A stretch of DNA of 64,000 bases from Tritrichomonas musculus (lineage: Eukaryota > Parabasalia > Tritrichomonadida > Tritrichomonadidae): positions 4,712,001 to 4,776,000 of the forward strand of contig JAPFFF010000012.1 of the NCBI GenBank assembly GCA_039105265.1, in the 5' to 3' direction. Under the pieces are notes generated by a model, which made no database searches, was not told where the DNA came from, and was given only the letters and a program-made list of their open reading frames with translations. Position 1 is the first letter of the stretch; every line of letters starts with the position of its first letter. This document shows positions 20,814 to 31,371 of this stretch, piece by piece. The position numbers were made by a program, and so were the translations under genes.

Positions 20814-23800
20814 ATGGATCAACAGTATTACTTTGATATTAAACAATTGGAACTTATCAATAAGATTGGAGATGGGCCTTTTGCCGAAGTTTATCAAGCC
20901 AAAGATAAGAAAACCGAAACTTTTTTTTCCGCCAAAATATTTAAGAAGCTTATAGAGGTAGGACATAAGCAAGGATCGAACAAAAATTTTGAACACGAGA
21001 TAAAAAGTTTTACGAAGTTGAATCACCCGCTATTAGTTAGTTTTATTGGATTTCATCCCTCGATTATCCAACCGGGACCCAAACCCGTTATGCTCACAGA
21101 ATATATGTCCAAATGCTCTCTAACCGATCTTTTAAAATTATCGAAAAATGAAGATACCAATATCTATTTTAATGAAACAAGGAAATTAATTATTCTTTAT
21201 AGCGTAGCCTTAGCAATGTCTTTTTTACATTCTCAAAAAATTGTTCATTGCCACCTCAAACCTAGCAACATTATGTTTAACGAAGATTTATATCCAAAAA
21301 TAACTGATTATTACCTCTCGAAATATACACATCAGAACCCCCGAAAATTATTAGATGCCGCTGCCCACAACAAAAGTGCCATTATTTACTTATCTCCAGA
21401 AGCTTTTTCTCAATCCGAATTTACCAAGGCTGGAGACGTTTATTCATTCGCAATGATCGCCTACGAAATCATGTCTGACGAGGAACCCTTCAAAGAACTT
21501 ACATTTGACAAAATTGTACAGAAAGTCAGTAGTGGCTTCCGTCCATCATTTAATTTTTTTATACCGAAATCCTATCGTTCCTTGATTGAAAAATGCTGGT
21601 CCCAAAAACCATCCAGTCGCCCCACTTTTGCCGACATTGTTACGAAGCTGAAGACCGATCCCGGTTTTATCACTGAATATGTTGAAAAAGATAAATTTAT
21701 GAATTATGTCAAAACCGTTGAAAATGAGATTCGTGCCACTGTTAAACAGAAACCTAAGAAATCAACCACCATTAATCTTCTCAAGCCAAGCAAGTTCAAA
21801 AATTCACATAAAGCGCATACATTAAAACTGATACCTTCAGAGCCCCATTTTGACATCACCCGACCAACTAACCATTCAAAATCTTTACGATCTGAAGATA
21901 GCCAAAACAGTGAATCTTCATTGTCCTCTTCAAAGCACCACCATCATCATCACCATAAATCGAAGTCAACAAGCGTTCCGAAGAAGAACGAAAGCAACGA
22001 AAAATTGGACCTTCCAAATCTGACAGGCACGTCGTCATCCTCTCACCACAAGCAAATGATGGTCATGCACAGGAGGGCGAAAAGTTTGAGTAAGGCAACA
22101 TTAGCTAAAATACAACTCTCAACAACAACAAACAGCAGCGAAATCGATCCTTCTCGTCAATCGACCGACCAAACAACAGACGACAACATGATTGACTGGC
22201 GTGACTTTTTAAGCTCAAACCCTGATTCAAAGCACACGACGCCAACACGTCCATTTGAAGGTCTTCCGCCAAAAATTCCTTCAAAAAGTCCCTCAAAAAG
22301 TGAATTTAACGATGAGCCGAAGAATCCGTCATCCGAACCGGCCGAGTCAAAAAGTGAAGAGACTAATAAAGCAGAAGATTCTAAGAACGAAGGCTCGAAG
22401 AATGAAGATTCTAATTCTAAAAATGACGGACTTCTTGGTTGGAACGACTTTTTGAAAAGCGTCAATGATGATTACGAACTCGAACGATCAAGTAATGAAA
22501 AGCCGATCAAGGACCTTTCAAAAAATTCACTCAAAGATGAAATTGTTAATGAACTTGAATCACGTTATGAAGATGATAATGATAACGATGATGAAGAACA
22601 AAATCAAGCATTCTCAAGCCATGACAAACCGTTAATTCCACTGACAGATCCATTGAAAGGCGAGAATGAAGAGTTCCATTTATCATCGGAACCAAGCAAA
22701 AAGAAGAAGAAGAAGAAGAAGAAGCAACCGAAAGATCAAAAGAAGAAGAGTGCATCGAATGAATCCGACATGAATGACGAACAAGAAAACAAGAAGAAAG
22801 AAGAGAAGAAAAGGAAGAGGAGAGAACTTTTTGAAAAGGCTGAAGACTATTATGATGGAACAGGCGGCTGCCAAGTCGATAAGAAAGAAGCAGCCAAGAA
22901 TTACCAACTTGCAGCAGAAGAAGGACATCGCGAATCAATGTATCGTTACTCAATGATGCTTTTCAACGGCGATGGCATTGACGTTGATAAAGAGCAAGCA
23001 GCGCATTATCTGTCTAAAGCAGCAGACAAAGGACACATTGAATCGATGTATCGTTATGCACTAATGCTGTATAACGGAGAAGATATCGAAATGGACAAAG
23101 AGAAAGCTGCACATTACTTCCAATTGGCTGCTGATGAAGGACACATTGAATCAATGTATCATTATGCGATAATGCTTCATGATGGCGATAGTATTACAAT
23201 GGACAAGAAAGAAGCATCCAAGTACTTCGAAATGGCTGCTGATGAAGGACACGTCGAATCTAAGTATCGTTATGCAATGATGCTTTTCGAAGGTGATGGA
23301 ATTGAAACAGACAAAAGTGAAGCTCTTACTTATTTCCGACAAGCAGCAAATGAAAATCATCCTTCAGCATTACTCAAGCTTGGTCTTATGCTAGATAAAG
23401 GCGATGGTATTGAAATGAATAAAAGCGAAGCTGGCAAATGCTTCAAACAAGCAGCAAAACTAGGTAATACTGAAGCAATGTATCAATATTCAATGATGCT
23501 TGAAAAAGGCATTGGCACTTACGCAGACAAAAAAGAAAGCGCGCAATATTGCAAATTAGCTGCAGATAAAGGTAATGCTAAAGCTATGTATGCATTTGCA
23601 GTTAAATTAATCAATGGAGAAGAGATTGCCGTTAATAAGAAAATGGCCGCAAAATATTTCAAAATGGCTGCTGATAACGGTTATATAGATGCCATGTATC
23701 GTTATGCTATTATATCAGCCAATGGCTTTGGTGTTAAAATTAACAAAGGCGAATCTGCACGATATTGTAAAATGGCAGCTGATCATGGCAATGTTAAAGC

Positions 23801-25100
23801 GATGCATTTATATTCATTGAAATTAAAGACGGGTGATGGTGTTGAAGTTAACAGGAAAGAGTCAGCGAAATATGTCAAAATGGCAGCAGAACACGGCGAT
23901 GTTGATTCTGTCTATCGTTATGGCATTTTATTATGCGAAGGTGACGGTGTTCCCGTTAATAAGAAAGAAGCAGTTTTGTATATTAAAAAGGCAGTTGATC
24001 AAGGAATACCAGAGGCTATGTACACTTACTATTCAATGCTAAACAGCGGCGATGGCATCCAACAAAACAAAGAAGAAGCAGCCAAATATTTCGATATGGC
24101 AATCAAGCATAACCAGAAAGATGCTGCTTATGAATATGCACTTAGATTGTACGACGGAGTGGACGTTCCTGTCGATCACGACAAGGCGGCAATATACTTC
24201 AAAATGGCCGCTGACAATGGAAACGTCGATGCAATGTATCGTTACGCAGCGATGATTTATAACGGCGATGGTGTTATTGAAAATAAAGAAGAAGCTATTC
24301 GTTACTTTAAGGGTGCTGCTGGAAATGGACATTTAGAAGCTATGCACGATTACGCAATGATTTTGTTCCAAGGTTTGGGAATGCATAACGATTTAAAGGA
24401 AGCCTTGCATCTCTTTAAAACTTCCGCTTTACAAGGCTTCGTTCCGTCAATGTTTGATTACGGAATGGTTCTTTATCAAGGCCTCGGTATTCCTCCCGAT
24501 AAGAAGGAAGGTGTGAGGTACTTTAAAATGGCAGCAGAAAATGGGGACGTCCTTTCTATGAAACAATTAATTTCTATAATTGAATCAAAAGACGTTAACG
24601 AAAACGTTGAAGTTCCAGTTGATAAAGAAGAAGAAGCAACTTATGTTAAAATAATAGCAGATGACGGAGATATTAATTTTATGTACAAATTCGCTTTGAA
24701 ATGCCAGAAGGGAGACGGAATTCCAGTCGATTTGGAATTGGCTGCTAAATATTATAAAAAAGCTGCCGATAACGGACACTTACAGGCAATGCACGAATAC
24801 GCAGAAATGATCGAACGTGGCGATGGCATCGAAATGGATAAGGCAGAGGCAATAAAGACTTTCAAAGAGGCAGCTGATAGAGGTCATATTCAATCAATGT
24901 ACGATTACGCAATAAGATGCTACAACGGATCAGAGGGTGTACCTAAGGATCTAAAGGAGGCTGCTAAATACTTTAAATTAGCCGCAGACCACGGAGATAA
25001 AAAAGCGATGAAGAAATATGCTACAATGCTCAGAAAAGGAGACGGAGTTATGATAAATTTGATGGAATCAGCTAGATATTTCCGTATGTCAACAAAATAA
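20814..25100 (+). CDS. Pseudokinase with 21 Sel1-like repeats
   Basis: 1428 residues. A protein-kinase fold lies at ~8-285: Gly loop GDGPFAEVY, conserved Lys in FSAKIFKK, APE-like SPEAFS, and the SxxGDVYSFAMIAYEI helix. The catalytic loop reads HCHLKPSN in place of HRDxKxxN and DFG is DYY, so the catalytic base is lost and phosphotransfer is unlikely. Residues ~290-670 are low-complexity (Ser/Asp/Glu, HHHHHHH, K9). From ~675 to the end 21 Sel1 repeats of mostly 36 residues (pattern A.Y..MML..GDGI..DK.EAA.YFK.AAD.GH) form a scaffold superhelix; repeat 17 has an insertion. Trichomonads have many kinase-Sel1 proteins. A scaffold in a signalling complex is likely. The frame is intact, less AT-rich than its flanks, and tRNA-Thr follows at 224 bp. 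Confidence 0.85.
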   Translation: MDQQYYFDIKQLELINKIGDGPFAEVYQAKDKKTETFFSAKIFKKLIEVGHKQGSNKNFEHEIKSFTKLNHPLLVSFIGFHPSIIQPGPKPVMLTEYMSKCSLTDLLKLSKNEDTNIYFNETRKLIILYSVALAMSFLHSQKIVHCHLKPSNIMFNEDLYPKITDYYLSKYTHQNPRKLLDAAAHNKSAIIYLSPEAFSQSEFTKAGDVYSFAMIAYEIMSDEEPFKELTFDKIVQKVSSGFRPSFNFFIPKSYRSLIEKCWSQKPSSRPTFADIVTKLKTDPGFITEYVEKDKFMNYVKTVENEIRATVKQKPKKSTTINLLKPSKFKNSHKAHTLKLIPSEPHFDITRPTNHSKSLRSEDSQNSESSLSSSKHHHHHHHKSKSTSVPKKNESNEKLDLPNLTGTSSSSHHKQMMVMHRRAKSLSKATLAKIQLSTTTNSSEIDPSRQSTDQTTDDNMIDWRDFLSSNPDSKHTTPTRPFEGLPPKIPSKSPSKSEFNDEPKNPSSEPAESKSEETNKAEDSKNEGSKNEDSNSKNDGLLGWNDFLKSVNDDYELERSSNEKPIKDLSKNSLKDEIVNELESRYEDDNDNDDEEQNQAFSSHDKPLIPLTDPLKGENEEFHLSSEPSKKKKKKKKKQPKDQKKKSASNESDMNDEQENKKKEEKKRKRRELFEKAEDYYDGTGGCQVDKKEAAKNYQLAAEEGHRESMYRYSMMLFNGDGIDVDKEQAAHYLSKAADKGHIESMYRYALMLYNGEDIEMDKEKAAHYFQLAADEGHIESMYHYAIMLHDGDSITMDKKEASKYFEMAADEGHVESKYRYAMMLFEGDGIETDKSEALTYFRQAANENHPSALLKLGLMLDKGDGIEMNKSEAGKCFKQAAKLGNTEAMYQYSMMLEKGIGTYADKKESAQYCKLAADKGNAKAMYAFAVKLINGEEIAVNKKMAAKYFKMAADNGYIDAMYRYAIISANGFGVKINKGESARYCKMAADHGNVKAMHLYSLKLKTGDGVEVNRKESAKYVKMAAEHGDVDSVYRYGILLCEGDGVPVNKKEAVLYIKKAVDQGIPEAMYTYYSMLNSGDGIQQNKEEAAKYFDMAIKHNQKDAAYEYALRLYDGVDVPVDHDKAAIYFKMAADNGNVDAMYRYAAMIYNGDGVIENKEEAIRYFKGAAGNGHLEAMHDYAMILFQGLGMHNDLKEALHLFKTSALQGFVPSMFDYGMVLYQGLGIPPDKKEGVRYFKMAAENGDVLSMKQLISIIESKDVNENVEVPVDKEEEATYVKIIADDGDINFMYKFALKCQKGDGIPVDLELAAKYYKKAADNGHLQAMHEYAEMIERGDGIEMDKAEAIKTFKEAADRGHIQSMYDYAIRCYNGSEGVPKDLKEAAKYFKLAADHGDKKAMKKYATMLRKGDGVMINLMESARYFRMSTK

Positions 25101-25324
25101 TTTAATATTTTTAATTTTATTTTATTACAAGAACATGGATTTTATATAGAACTATTTTTATTTAATAATAATATTATTAAATGTTTATTACTTTTATACT
25201 TTTGCTTAACTTTTTTATATTTATTATTATTGCATTGATTTATTCAGATAAATCTCTAATGTTTTAATGTTCTTATTCGTATTCAAACTTTTACTTATTT
25301 TAAGAAATTATTTGAAAGCTGGAA

Positions 25325-25397
25325 GCTTCTGTAGCTTAGTGGCTATAGCGTTCGCCTAGTAAGCGGAAGGTCGCGCGTTCGATCCGCGCCAGAAGCA
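25325..25397 (+). tRNA. tRNA-Thr(AGT)
   Basis: 73-nt cloverleaf: acceptor GCTTCTG/CAGAAGC, anticodon stem TTCGC/GCGGA around CTAGTAA (anticodon AGT, read as IGT after deamination), T arm GCGCG-TTCGATC-CGCGC, discriminator A. T-run terminator starts at 25399. Confidence 0.95.
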
Positions 25398-25769
25398 TTT
25401 TTTTTAATTTTATTTTTTATTGGACTCTTTAAAGAATTGTTAAATAGTAAAAAATTTTTTTATATTAGTTATTCAAGACCAAAAATAAGGCTTGCATAAA
25501 CAATCATGCAAGCAATGTTAAAAATTTTTAAATAATTATTTTGTTATTAAATTTTTACTTTGATCTTCCACTATTCTTATTTAATTTTTAACGTAGTTTA
25601 TAAATGTTTTGATTTCTGATCTTCGTTCAGAGCTGTTCACTGAGTTCATTATCCTGACGTTTACCTCGTGCTCATGTTGGTAACATTTCGAACTCAAATC
25701 TATAATAGGTGATCTTTTGCAACCTTAAATGATAAAGTGAACGATAACATAAATCAATGTACCCTTAAA
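25398..25769. other. Intergenic with an unexplained less AT-rich island
   Basis: After the tRNA terminator the DNA is AT-rich, but 25615-25700 (for example CGTTCAGAGCTGTTCACTGAG and CCTGACGTTTACCTCGTGCTC in succession) is clearly less AT-rich and not coding in any frame I can support. It may be a small RNA gene or the 5' part of the next gene. Confidence 0.4.
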
Positions 25770-26069
25770 ATGAATCAACACAATTTTTCTCCCATCAAGT
25801 ATATTGATTATCAATCTCCTCCATCAAATTCTTCATTTGATCCCTCAGTTGAAGTGGAAGATCGAGAGGTAATACACAAATTATATGGAGTTCTCAATTT
25901 CTGTGATACTTTTAAAGGAATTTGCAATACTATTCATTATGATTTAAAGACTCTTGATCGTAATATGAAACTTGTATACGATGAAATGAAAGAATCACAA
26001 AGAACATTTCAAAAATCAATTCAAAGAGCAATACAAGAATCAATAAAACTCAATTATCTCACGATTTAG
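25770..26069 (+). CDS. Small hypothetical protein
   Basis: 99 codons from the ATG at 25770 (the open frame reaches 25737 only by a GTG). N-terminal half polar and proline-containing (SPIKYIDYQSPPSNSS), C-terminal half a probable amphipathic helix (TLDRNMKLVYDEMKESQRTFQKS then IQRAIQESIK). No family recognised. Codon use resembles the neighbours, and it sits between two tRNA genes. It may be a real small gene or the remnant of a longer one. Confidence 0.45.
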   Translation: MNQHNFSPIKYIDYQSPPSNSSFDPSVEVEDREVIHKLYGVLNFCDTFKGICNTIHYDLKTLDRNMKLVYDEMKESQRTFQKSIQRAIQESIKLNYLTI

Positions 26070-26220
26070 TTCTCTTTTCGATAGGTAATTCTCAAAAGAG
26101 AAACAATTTATAACTGAATTTGCCCAGGCTATGGTTGTAATAGGAAATAAATATCTAGGTAATGAATAAACCGCAAATGAAAAAAAAAATTTCAGATCTT
26201 AAAATAAAATAAGAAAAAAA

Positions 26221-26294
26221 TGCCTCCGACGGGACTCGAACCCGCGACACTCGGATTAAAAGTCCGATGCTCTAGCCGACTGAGCTACGAAGGC
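26221..26294 (-). tRNA. tRNA-Lys(TTT)
   Basis: 74-nt cloverleaf on the minus strand: acceptor GCCTTCG/CGGAGGC, anticodon stem TCGGA/TCCGA around CTTTTAA (anticodon TTT), T arm GCGGG-TTCGAGT-CCCGT, discriminator A. A T-rich tract follows the 3' end. Confidence 0.95.
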
Positions 26295-26381
26295 TTACGT
26301 TATTGAAAAATAAATTTTTTATAAGTGAAAAATCTTTTAGACTTATATTAGTCTGATTTTAGGTTTCATAATTTTTTTAAA

Positions 26382-28694
26382 ATGAATTCATCTATTCAAG
26401 AATATATACAAAATATAAGAAATATTCAAAGCAGTGTACTATGCTTCATTGAAAATAATCAAAATAATGAAGAAAATTATCAAAATCTAATTCAATTATT
26501 TGATGATTATAAAATTTTAAATGATCCACATGAGACCAAACTAATATTAACGCTAATTTCACGAATAGGGGATCAACACTATCATACACTTAATTTTTTT
26601 GAAAAGATAGAACAGGTTTTAAAGTTTTTCCAACCTATTTTTCAAAAATTCTTTTCGAACAAAGAAATATTTGATATTTTTTCACCAAATAAAAGAATCA
26701 TTCTATTTCTTATAACCGAAAAAATTATTATAATAGATAAGGTTATTGTTGAAAAAATGTATATAAACCAATTTATACAATATTTTACACCTGAAATAAA
26801 AGAGTTTTTAAAAAATTTTTCCGATAAAGAGCAGAAGGAACTTTTATCATATGATGAACATCAATCTTATTATTATAAACAAGATCAAAAATATTCATTA
26901 GATATAGATCTAACAAATAATAATTATAATAGAAAAGATAATAATGGAAAAGATGATGATGATAATAATAATACTAATGAAGAAGAAGAAAGTAATGGCA
27001 ATGGTGATGATGATGATAATAATAATAATGATGAAGAAGACAATAGCGATTATGATGATAATGATGCTGATATTGACTTAGATGATAATAATTTAAAATT
27101 AATTCAAAAAATTCCAGATGATTTTTATGAGAAACGAAAAATTGGTGAAAATGACAATGAAATATGCGAAATTATTCGAAAAGATTCAATTGAAGAATTT
27201 ATCACATATGTTAAAAAAACAAATTATTCTCTTTCATCAAGAATAAAACCATCAATTTATGAAACAAATGTTTCTTTACTATATTCAAAACCGAATTTAA
27301 TAAAATATGCCGCATTTTTTGGATCAGTTCAAATATTCAAATATTTATATCAAAACAATGTTAAACAGCATCCATCATTATGGATTTATGCAGCTCATAG
27401 TGACAATTCAGAAATGATAAGCACACTTGAAGAAAACAAAATTATTAAGAAAAAATACAATAAAACATTAGTTTTCAAAAGATGCTTTGAAGAGTCGATT
27501 AAATGTCATCATAATGACTTCTCAAACTACATTCAAAGCAACTATTTTCATGATGAAAACAAGTATCATATAAAGCACTACAATTTTGCCTATATAGAAA
27601 TAGATAAGATCATAACCGATTTTTATTACTATTGTAAATATGGTTATTACAAAATTGTCAATTTAATTTTGTCAACAAAAAACGCCAATTTAAAGTTTAG
27701 TAAATCAAAATATGATGATTCTGATGAATTTATCGATGGAATTAAATATAAAACAAGTCGAAAATTAATATCAATTAAAACTGTTTTATACGCAGCTCTT
27801 AAAAACAAAGATATTGATATTACTAAGCTTTTATTGTCTTCTGAAAAAGTCGATGTTAATTCATACAACATAATGACAAACAATAATGTTCTTGAAGAAA
27901 AGACTGCACTTTACATTGCTGTAGAAGAACGAGATTTAGATACAATTAAGTTTTTATTGTCATGCCCAGGTATCGATGTTAATCAATACAATAAAATGAT
28001 ATCAATAAAAGAAAGCAGTGAAATGACTGAAAAAACAGCTTTGTTTTTGGCTTCTGAAGAAGGATTTGTTGATGTTGTTAAGCTTTTATTAGAAAGTCCA
28101 AGAATAAATGTTAACATTGTTAATATAATATACTCAAATACAAGTTTACCAGTAGTAGATAGAATAACTGCTTTGTTTGTAGCTATAAATAGACACAAAA
28201 CTGACTTGGTCAAACTTTTATTATCACATCCAGGAACAGATGTCAACCTTGTTAACTCATTTTATGATGATACAGAACTAATTGACAGTGATACTGATAG
28301 AGATAAAACTTATAATGCTTGCAAATATGAATTTTCACCTCTTCATGCTTCAATATATTTTTGCTATGGAAATAAATGCGATATTGTTGAACTTTTGTTA
28401 AAGAATAAAAACGTCGATACTAATATTAAAGCAAAATGCACAACAGAAAGAATAAGACGAGATTATTTCTCGCATAAAATTTACGATTGCGATGTTAGAG
28501 ATGAAGAAATAGTTTTTTTTATTTATGATTTTAATTATTCGCCATTAGAACTAGCTGAAGGATACTGTAAAACTAAACTTGTCAGGCTTCTTCCAAAATA
28601 CTTAGGTGATAACGATAACAATAACAAAAAGACTAAAGATGAAAAAGATAAAGTGACAAGAAAAAAACATCAAACCAAGAAAGAAGTTATATAA
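26382..28694 (+). CDS. DUF3447/ankyrin-repeat protein
   Basis: 770 residues from ATG 26382. The N-terminal ~180 residues are helical and Asn/Lys-rich like the trichomonad DUF3447 leader. Residues ~185-245 are an acidic Asp/Asn tract. A DUF3447 core follows (EICEIIRKDSIEEFI, KYAAFFGSVQIFKYL, SLWIYAAHSDNSEMI). From ~460 at least five ankyrin repeats have the form TALFLASEEGFVDVVKLLLESPRINVN, each separated by an extra 10-20 residue loop (for example YNKMISIKESSEMTE). Lys-rich tail. Ankyrin families are hugely expanded in trichomonads; binding partners are unknown. A close relative begins at 62991. The loops between repeats are in frame here, in contrast to the gene at 38513. Confidence 0.85.
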   Translation: MNSSIQEYIQNIRNIQSSVLCFIENNQNNEENYQNLIQLFDDYKILNDPHETKLILTLISRIGDQHYHTLNFFEKIEQVLKFFQPIFQKFFSNKEIFDIFSPNKRIILFLITEKIIIIDKVIVEKMYINQFIQYFTPEIKEFLKNFSDKEQKELLSYDEHQSYYYKQDQKYSLDIDLTNNNYNRKDNNGKDDDDNNNTNEEEESNGNGDDDDNNNNDEEDNSDYDDNDADIDLDDNNLKLIQKIPDDFYEKRKIGENDNEICEIIRKDSIEEFITYVKKTNYSLSSRIKPSIYETNVSLLYSKPNLIKYAAFFGSVQIFKYLYQNNVKQHPSLWIYAAHSDNSEMISTLEENKIIKKKYNKTLVFKRCFEESIKCHHNDFSNYIQSNYFHDENKYHIKHYNFAYIEIDKIITDFYYYCKYGYYKIVNLILSTKNANLKFSKSKYDDSDEFIDGIKYKTSRKLISIKTVLYAALKNKDIDITKLLLSSEKVDVNSYNIMTNNNVLEEKTALYIAVEERDLDTIKFLLSCPGIDVNQYNKMISIKESSEMTEKTALFLASEEGFVDVVKLLLESPRINVNIVNIIYSNTSLPVVDRITALFVAINRHKTDLVKLLLSHPGTDVNLVNSFYDDTELIDSDTDRDKTYNACKYEFSPLHASIYFCYGNKCDIVELLLKNKNVDTNIKAKCTTERIRRDYFSHKIYDCDVRDEEIVFFIYDFNYSPLELAEGYCKTKLVRLLPKYLGDNDNNNKKTKDEKDKVTRKKHQTKKEVI

Positions 28695-28959
28695 AAGGAA
28701 TTTTAATTTAATTTAATTTTTATAAAACGATCAATAACAAATTATATTCATATAGAAATAAGAAACAAAGGATCAATCCTTAAATATATTTATTCACAAT
28801 TAGTTGTGTGACAAATTGCATATACAATGAAGTTTAAGTATCTTTAATATAAAACATTTATAATACATTGATTTTGATTGAATTTGAATACAATTTAAGT
28901 TTAAATATCTTGTATAAAAAAGAATAACAAATGCAATTTATTATTATTATCATTCATTT

Positions 28960-29508
28960 TTATTTATATTTCTTGTTAATTCTTTCTCCAAGCCAATTCA
29001 ATCCTTCGTAAAGGCCGTCGCCAGTTGTAGCACATGCTCCTTGAATTTGCCAGGCCCTATTTGTGATTGTATTCAGTCTTAATCGGTTTCCTAGTTCTTG
29101 TGGCTTGATTGCATTTGGAAGATCTTGCTTGTTTGCATAAACAAGAAGAATCGAATCCCTCAATTCATCCTCTTCTAGCAACTTGTGAAGTTCATCTCGT
29201 GCTTCATCAATTCTTCCAACATCGTTCGAATCAACAACAAATATCAGGCCTTGCGTATTATGATAGTAATGTCTCCACAATGCTCGAATACGATCCTGCC
29301 CACCAACGTCCCAAATATTCATATTAAAGCCCGAGTATTCAATTGTTTCGACATTGAATCCTATCGTTGGAATTGTTGTGACATGTTCGCCCAGCTTTAA
29401 TTTGTATAGAATTGTTGTTTTGCCTGCTGCATCAAGACCAAGCATTAAGCATCTTGTTTCTCTATTTCCAAAATACTTTTTCCATGTTTCAGAAAAGAAA
29501 AGTCCCAT
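28960..29508 (-). CDS. ARF-family small GTPase
   Basis: 182 residues from the ATG at 29508; an upstream ATG at 29535 would hide the N-myristoylation glycine and is unlikely. [14 protein letters not shown] is the usual amphipathic N-terminus with Gly2. G boxes are complete: GLDAAGKT (P-loop), [11 protein letters not shown] (switch I), [13 protein letters not shown] (switch II), NKQDLP, and CATTGDG. This is a canonical ARF1-like protein acting in coat recruitment on Golgi and endosome membranes. The divergence from textbook ARF1 is small. The gene ends 265 bp from the convergent ankyrin gene. Confidence 0.95.
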   Translation of the reverse strand: MGLFFSETWKKYFGNRETRCLMLGLDAAGKTTILYKLKLGEHVTTIPTIGFNVETIEYSGFNMNIWDVGGQDRIRALWRHYYHNTQGLIFVVDSNDVGRIDEARDELHKLLEEDELRDSILLVYANKQDLPNAIKPQELGNRLRLNTITNRAWQIQGACATTGDGLYEGLNWLGERINKKYK

Positions 29509-30058
29509 TTTAAAAATGAAGTGTTCGCTTTTCATTTTTTTTTTTTTTTTGATAAAAAAAATTAAGTTGATCTGACCAAATGAAAATGGCCACTTTCTAA
29601 TAGAGAATATTTAAAAATTAAGACACTACTACGTTTGTTTTGATGTAAATAGTGATTAAAAACTAAAAAAAAATTGTGGAGAAACAATATTTAATAATGA
29701 TTTTTTTTTAAATATATATATTTATGTTCGTTAAAAATATATATTTATAAATGATTTATTTTATTTTTAGATTATACCAAATTCATCAAATTCATGCTTA
29801 ATGAATAATAAACATTTTTTTTTTTTTTAATTTTTAATATTATTTAATATACTAGATTATTTAAATCATTGAATTTCCAATTATAGAGATGATTAATTCC
29901 ATTTTCAATTTAAAAAAATGAATGAAATATTTTTCCTTTTCCAAAATATATAGGCATGAAGAAAATAATACCAAACACTTGAAAAGTGATCAACAGATAA
30001 TTTTATTTTTTGTTAATATACTTCCTGGAGAAAAAAATCAAAAAACTTTCAATATAAT
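29509..30058. other. Upstream region of ARF; left flank of a hAT-like element
   Basis: AT-rich with T and A runs. No supported ORF; the 104-codon ORF from 29922 runs into the mobile element and is treated as chance. AATATAAT at 30051-30058 is the left target-site copy. Confidence 0.5.
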
Positions 30059-30962
30059 AGAGGTGAGGCTGCGAAAATTTTTGGTATTTTTTAATAATAT
30101 TAATACATATTATTTTATTCCAGAATTAAATGCTATTTATGATAATTTCACTAATATTTTTTTCAGATTTTTAGCTATAAATCTATTTTTAAAATTGAAT
30201 AGCATCTATCTTATTATAATTTCAATTTTATCTTAATAAAAAAATTCTATTTACTCAAAATAATAAATAATTTAATTATCAATATTTAATATATAGATGT
30301 GAATATAATATTAAAATCTTCGACTAAGAATTATAAATCAAATAATGATTTTTTATGATTTAACTAACTATAATCATATTATAAGCATGATTTTTTTGGT
30401 AAATTATTGATAAATATTAAAATAAATACTTATTGTGATGTTGATACCAAAATAAAAACAAATGAAATTATTTAGATATTTGTGAAGTTTACATCATTAA
30501 CGTATATAGAATTATATTCAATATTAAACCTCAATCCTAGCTAAAATTGTAAAAAATTTTTAAAAAATATTTTGATATGTTTGCCAGCACCAGATAAGTT
30601 AAGAGATAAACTATAGTCATCCCTTTGGTCTTTAATATAGAAGAAAATTTCTCTTTAAATTGAAAAATATTTTTTTGAATTTTGACCAAAAACGCATTCA
30701 TTGAATAGCTTTCTTATTAAAAAATAGAGATCATCTATATACAAATGCAATTTAATGGTTGAAAAGAAAAAATAATGACGAATATATGAATTATGACATT
30801 TTGAAATATCAATACAATTTCAATTTATTTTGATTAAATCTGAAAAAAAGTATATGATATGAAAAGGTAACAGCACCATAATACTATATTTTTAATTTAT
30901 TTTTAATTTTGTTGATTATTATTCCTAAAAAAGTTCATTTAAAATTTCGCAGTCTCACCTCT
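30059..30962. mobile_element. hAT-like non-autonomous element (904 bp) with 8-bp target duplication
   Basis: Left end AGAGGTGAGGCTGCGAAAA, right end (inverse) AGAGGTGAGACTGCGAAAT, one mismatch in the first 18. Both are flanked by AATATAAT (30051-30058 and 30963-30970), a perfect 8-bp direct repeat. With the T shared with the target copy the end reads TAGAGGTG, close to the hAT consensus. No transposase-like frame inside, so it needs enzyme from elsewhere. Confidence 0.75.
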
Positions 30963-31371
30963 AATATAATTATTTCAAAAATCAATTCATTTCTTCATTA
31001 TTTAAAAAGAATAATTAAATTAAACTATGTTCTTTTATACATTAAGTTTTTTTAAGTATTCTATATTAGAAAAACTCAATTTCTATTATCATTTTATTTG
31101 AATCATTTTTTCTTTTCAATTTTAATTATATTTATTCAAAAAGTAATGTTGGATAACTATCAAACTTTTATTTATTCATTTTTTTGAATAATTTTTATTT
31201 TGAATTTCAGAAAAGATAAAAAAACATCAAAATATGAATATCTTAATATGCAAACAAAAAATATTAAAAATATATTTAACAAATGACTTTAATTTTTTTA
31301 TTTTAAATAATAAAATAGATATTAATATTTTTAATTATTACTATATAACAAAAGTAAAACATTTTTATTTA
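30963..31371. promoter_or_regulatory. Upstream region of the Rab gene
   Basis: AT-rich, no supported gene. An ORF extending the Rab frame upstream to 31234 consists of Asn/Ile/Phe-rich residues typical of translated spacer and is not included in the gene. Confidence 0.4.

Noticed and set aside
29922-30236. 104-codon plus-strand ORF between ARF and Rab
   Set aside because: Runs across the left end of the hAT-like element (30059), so it is a chance fusion of spacer and element.
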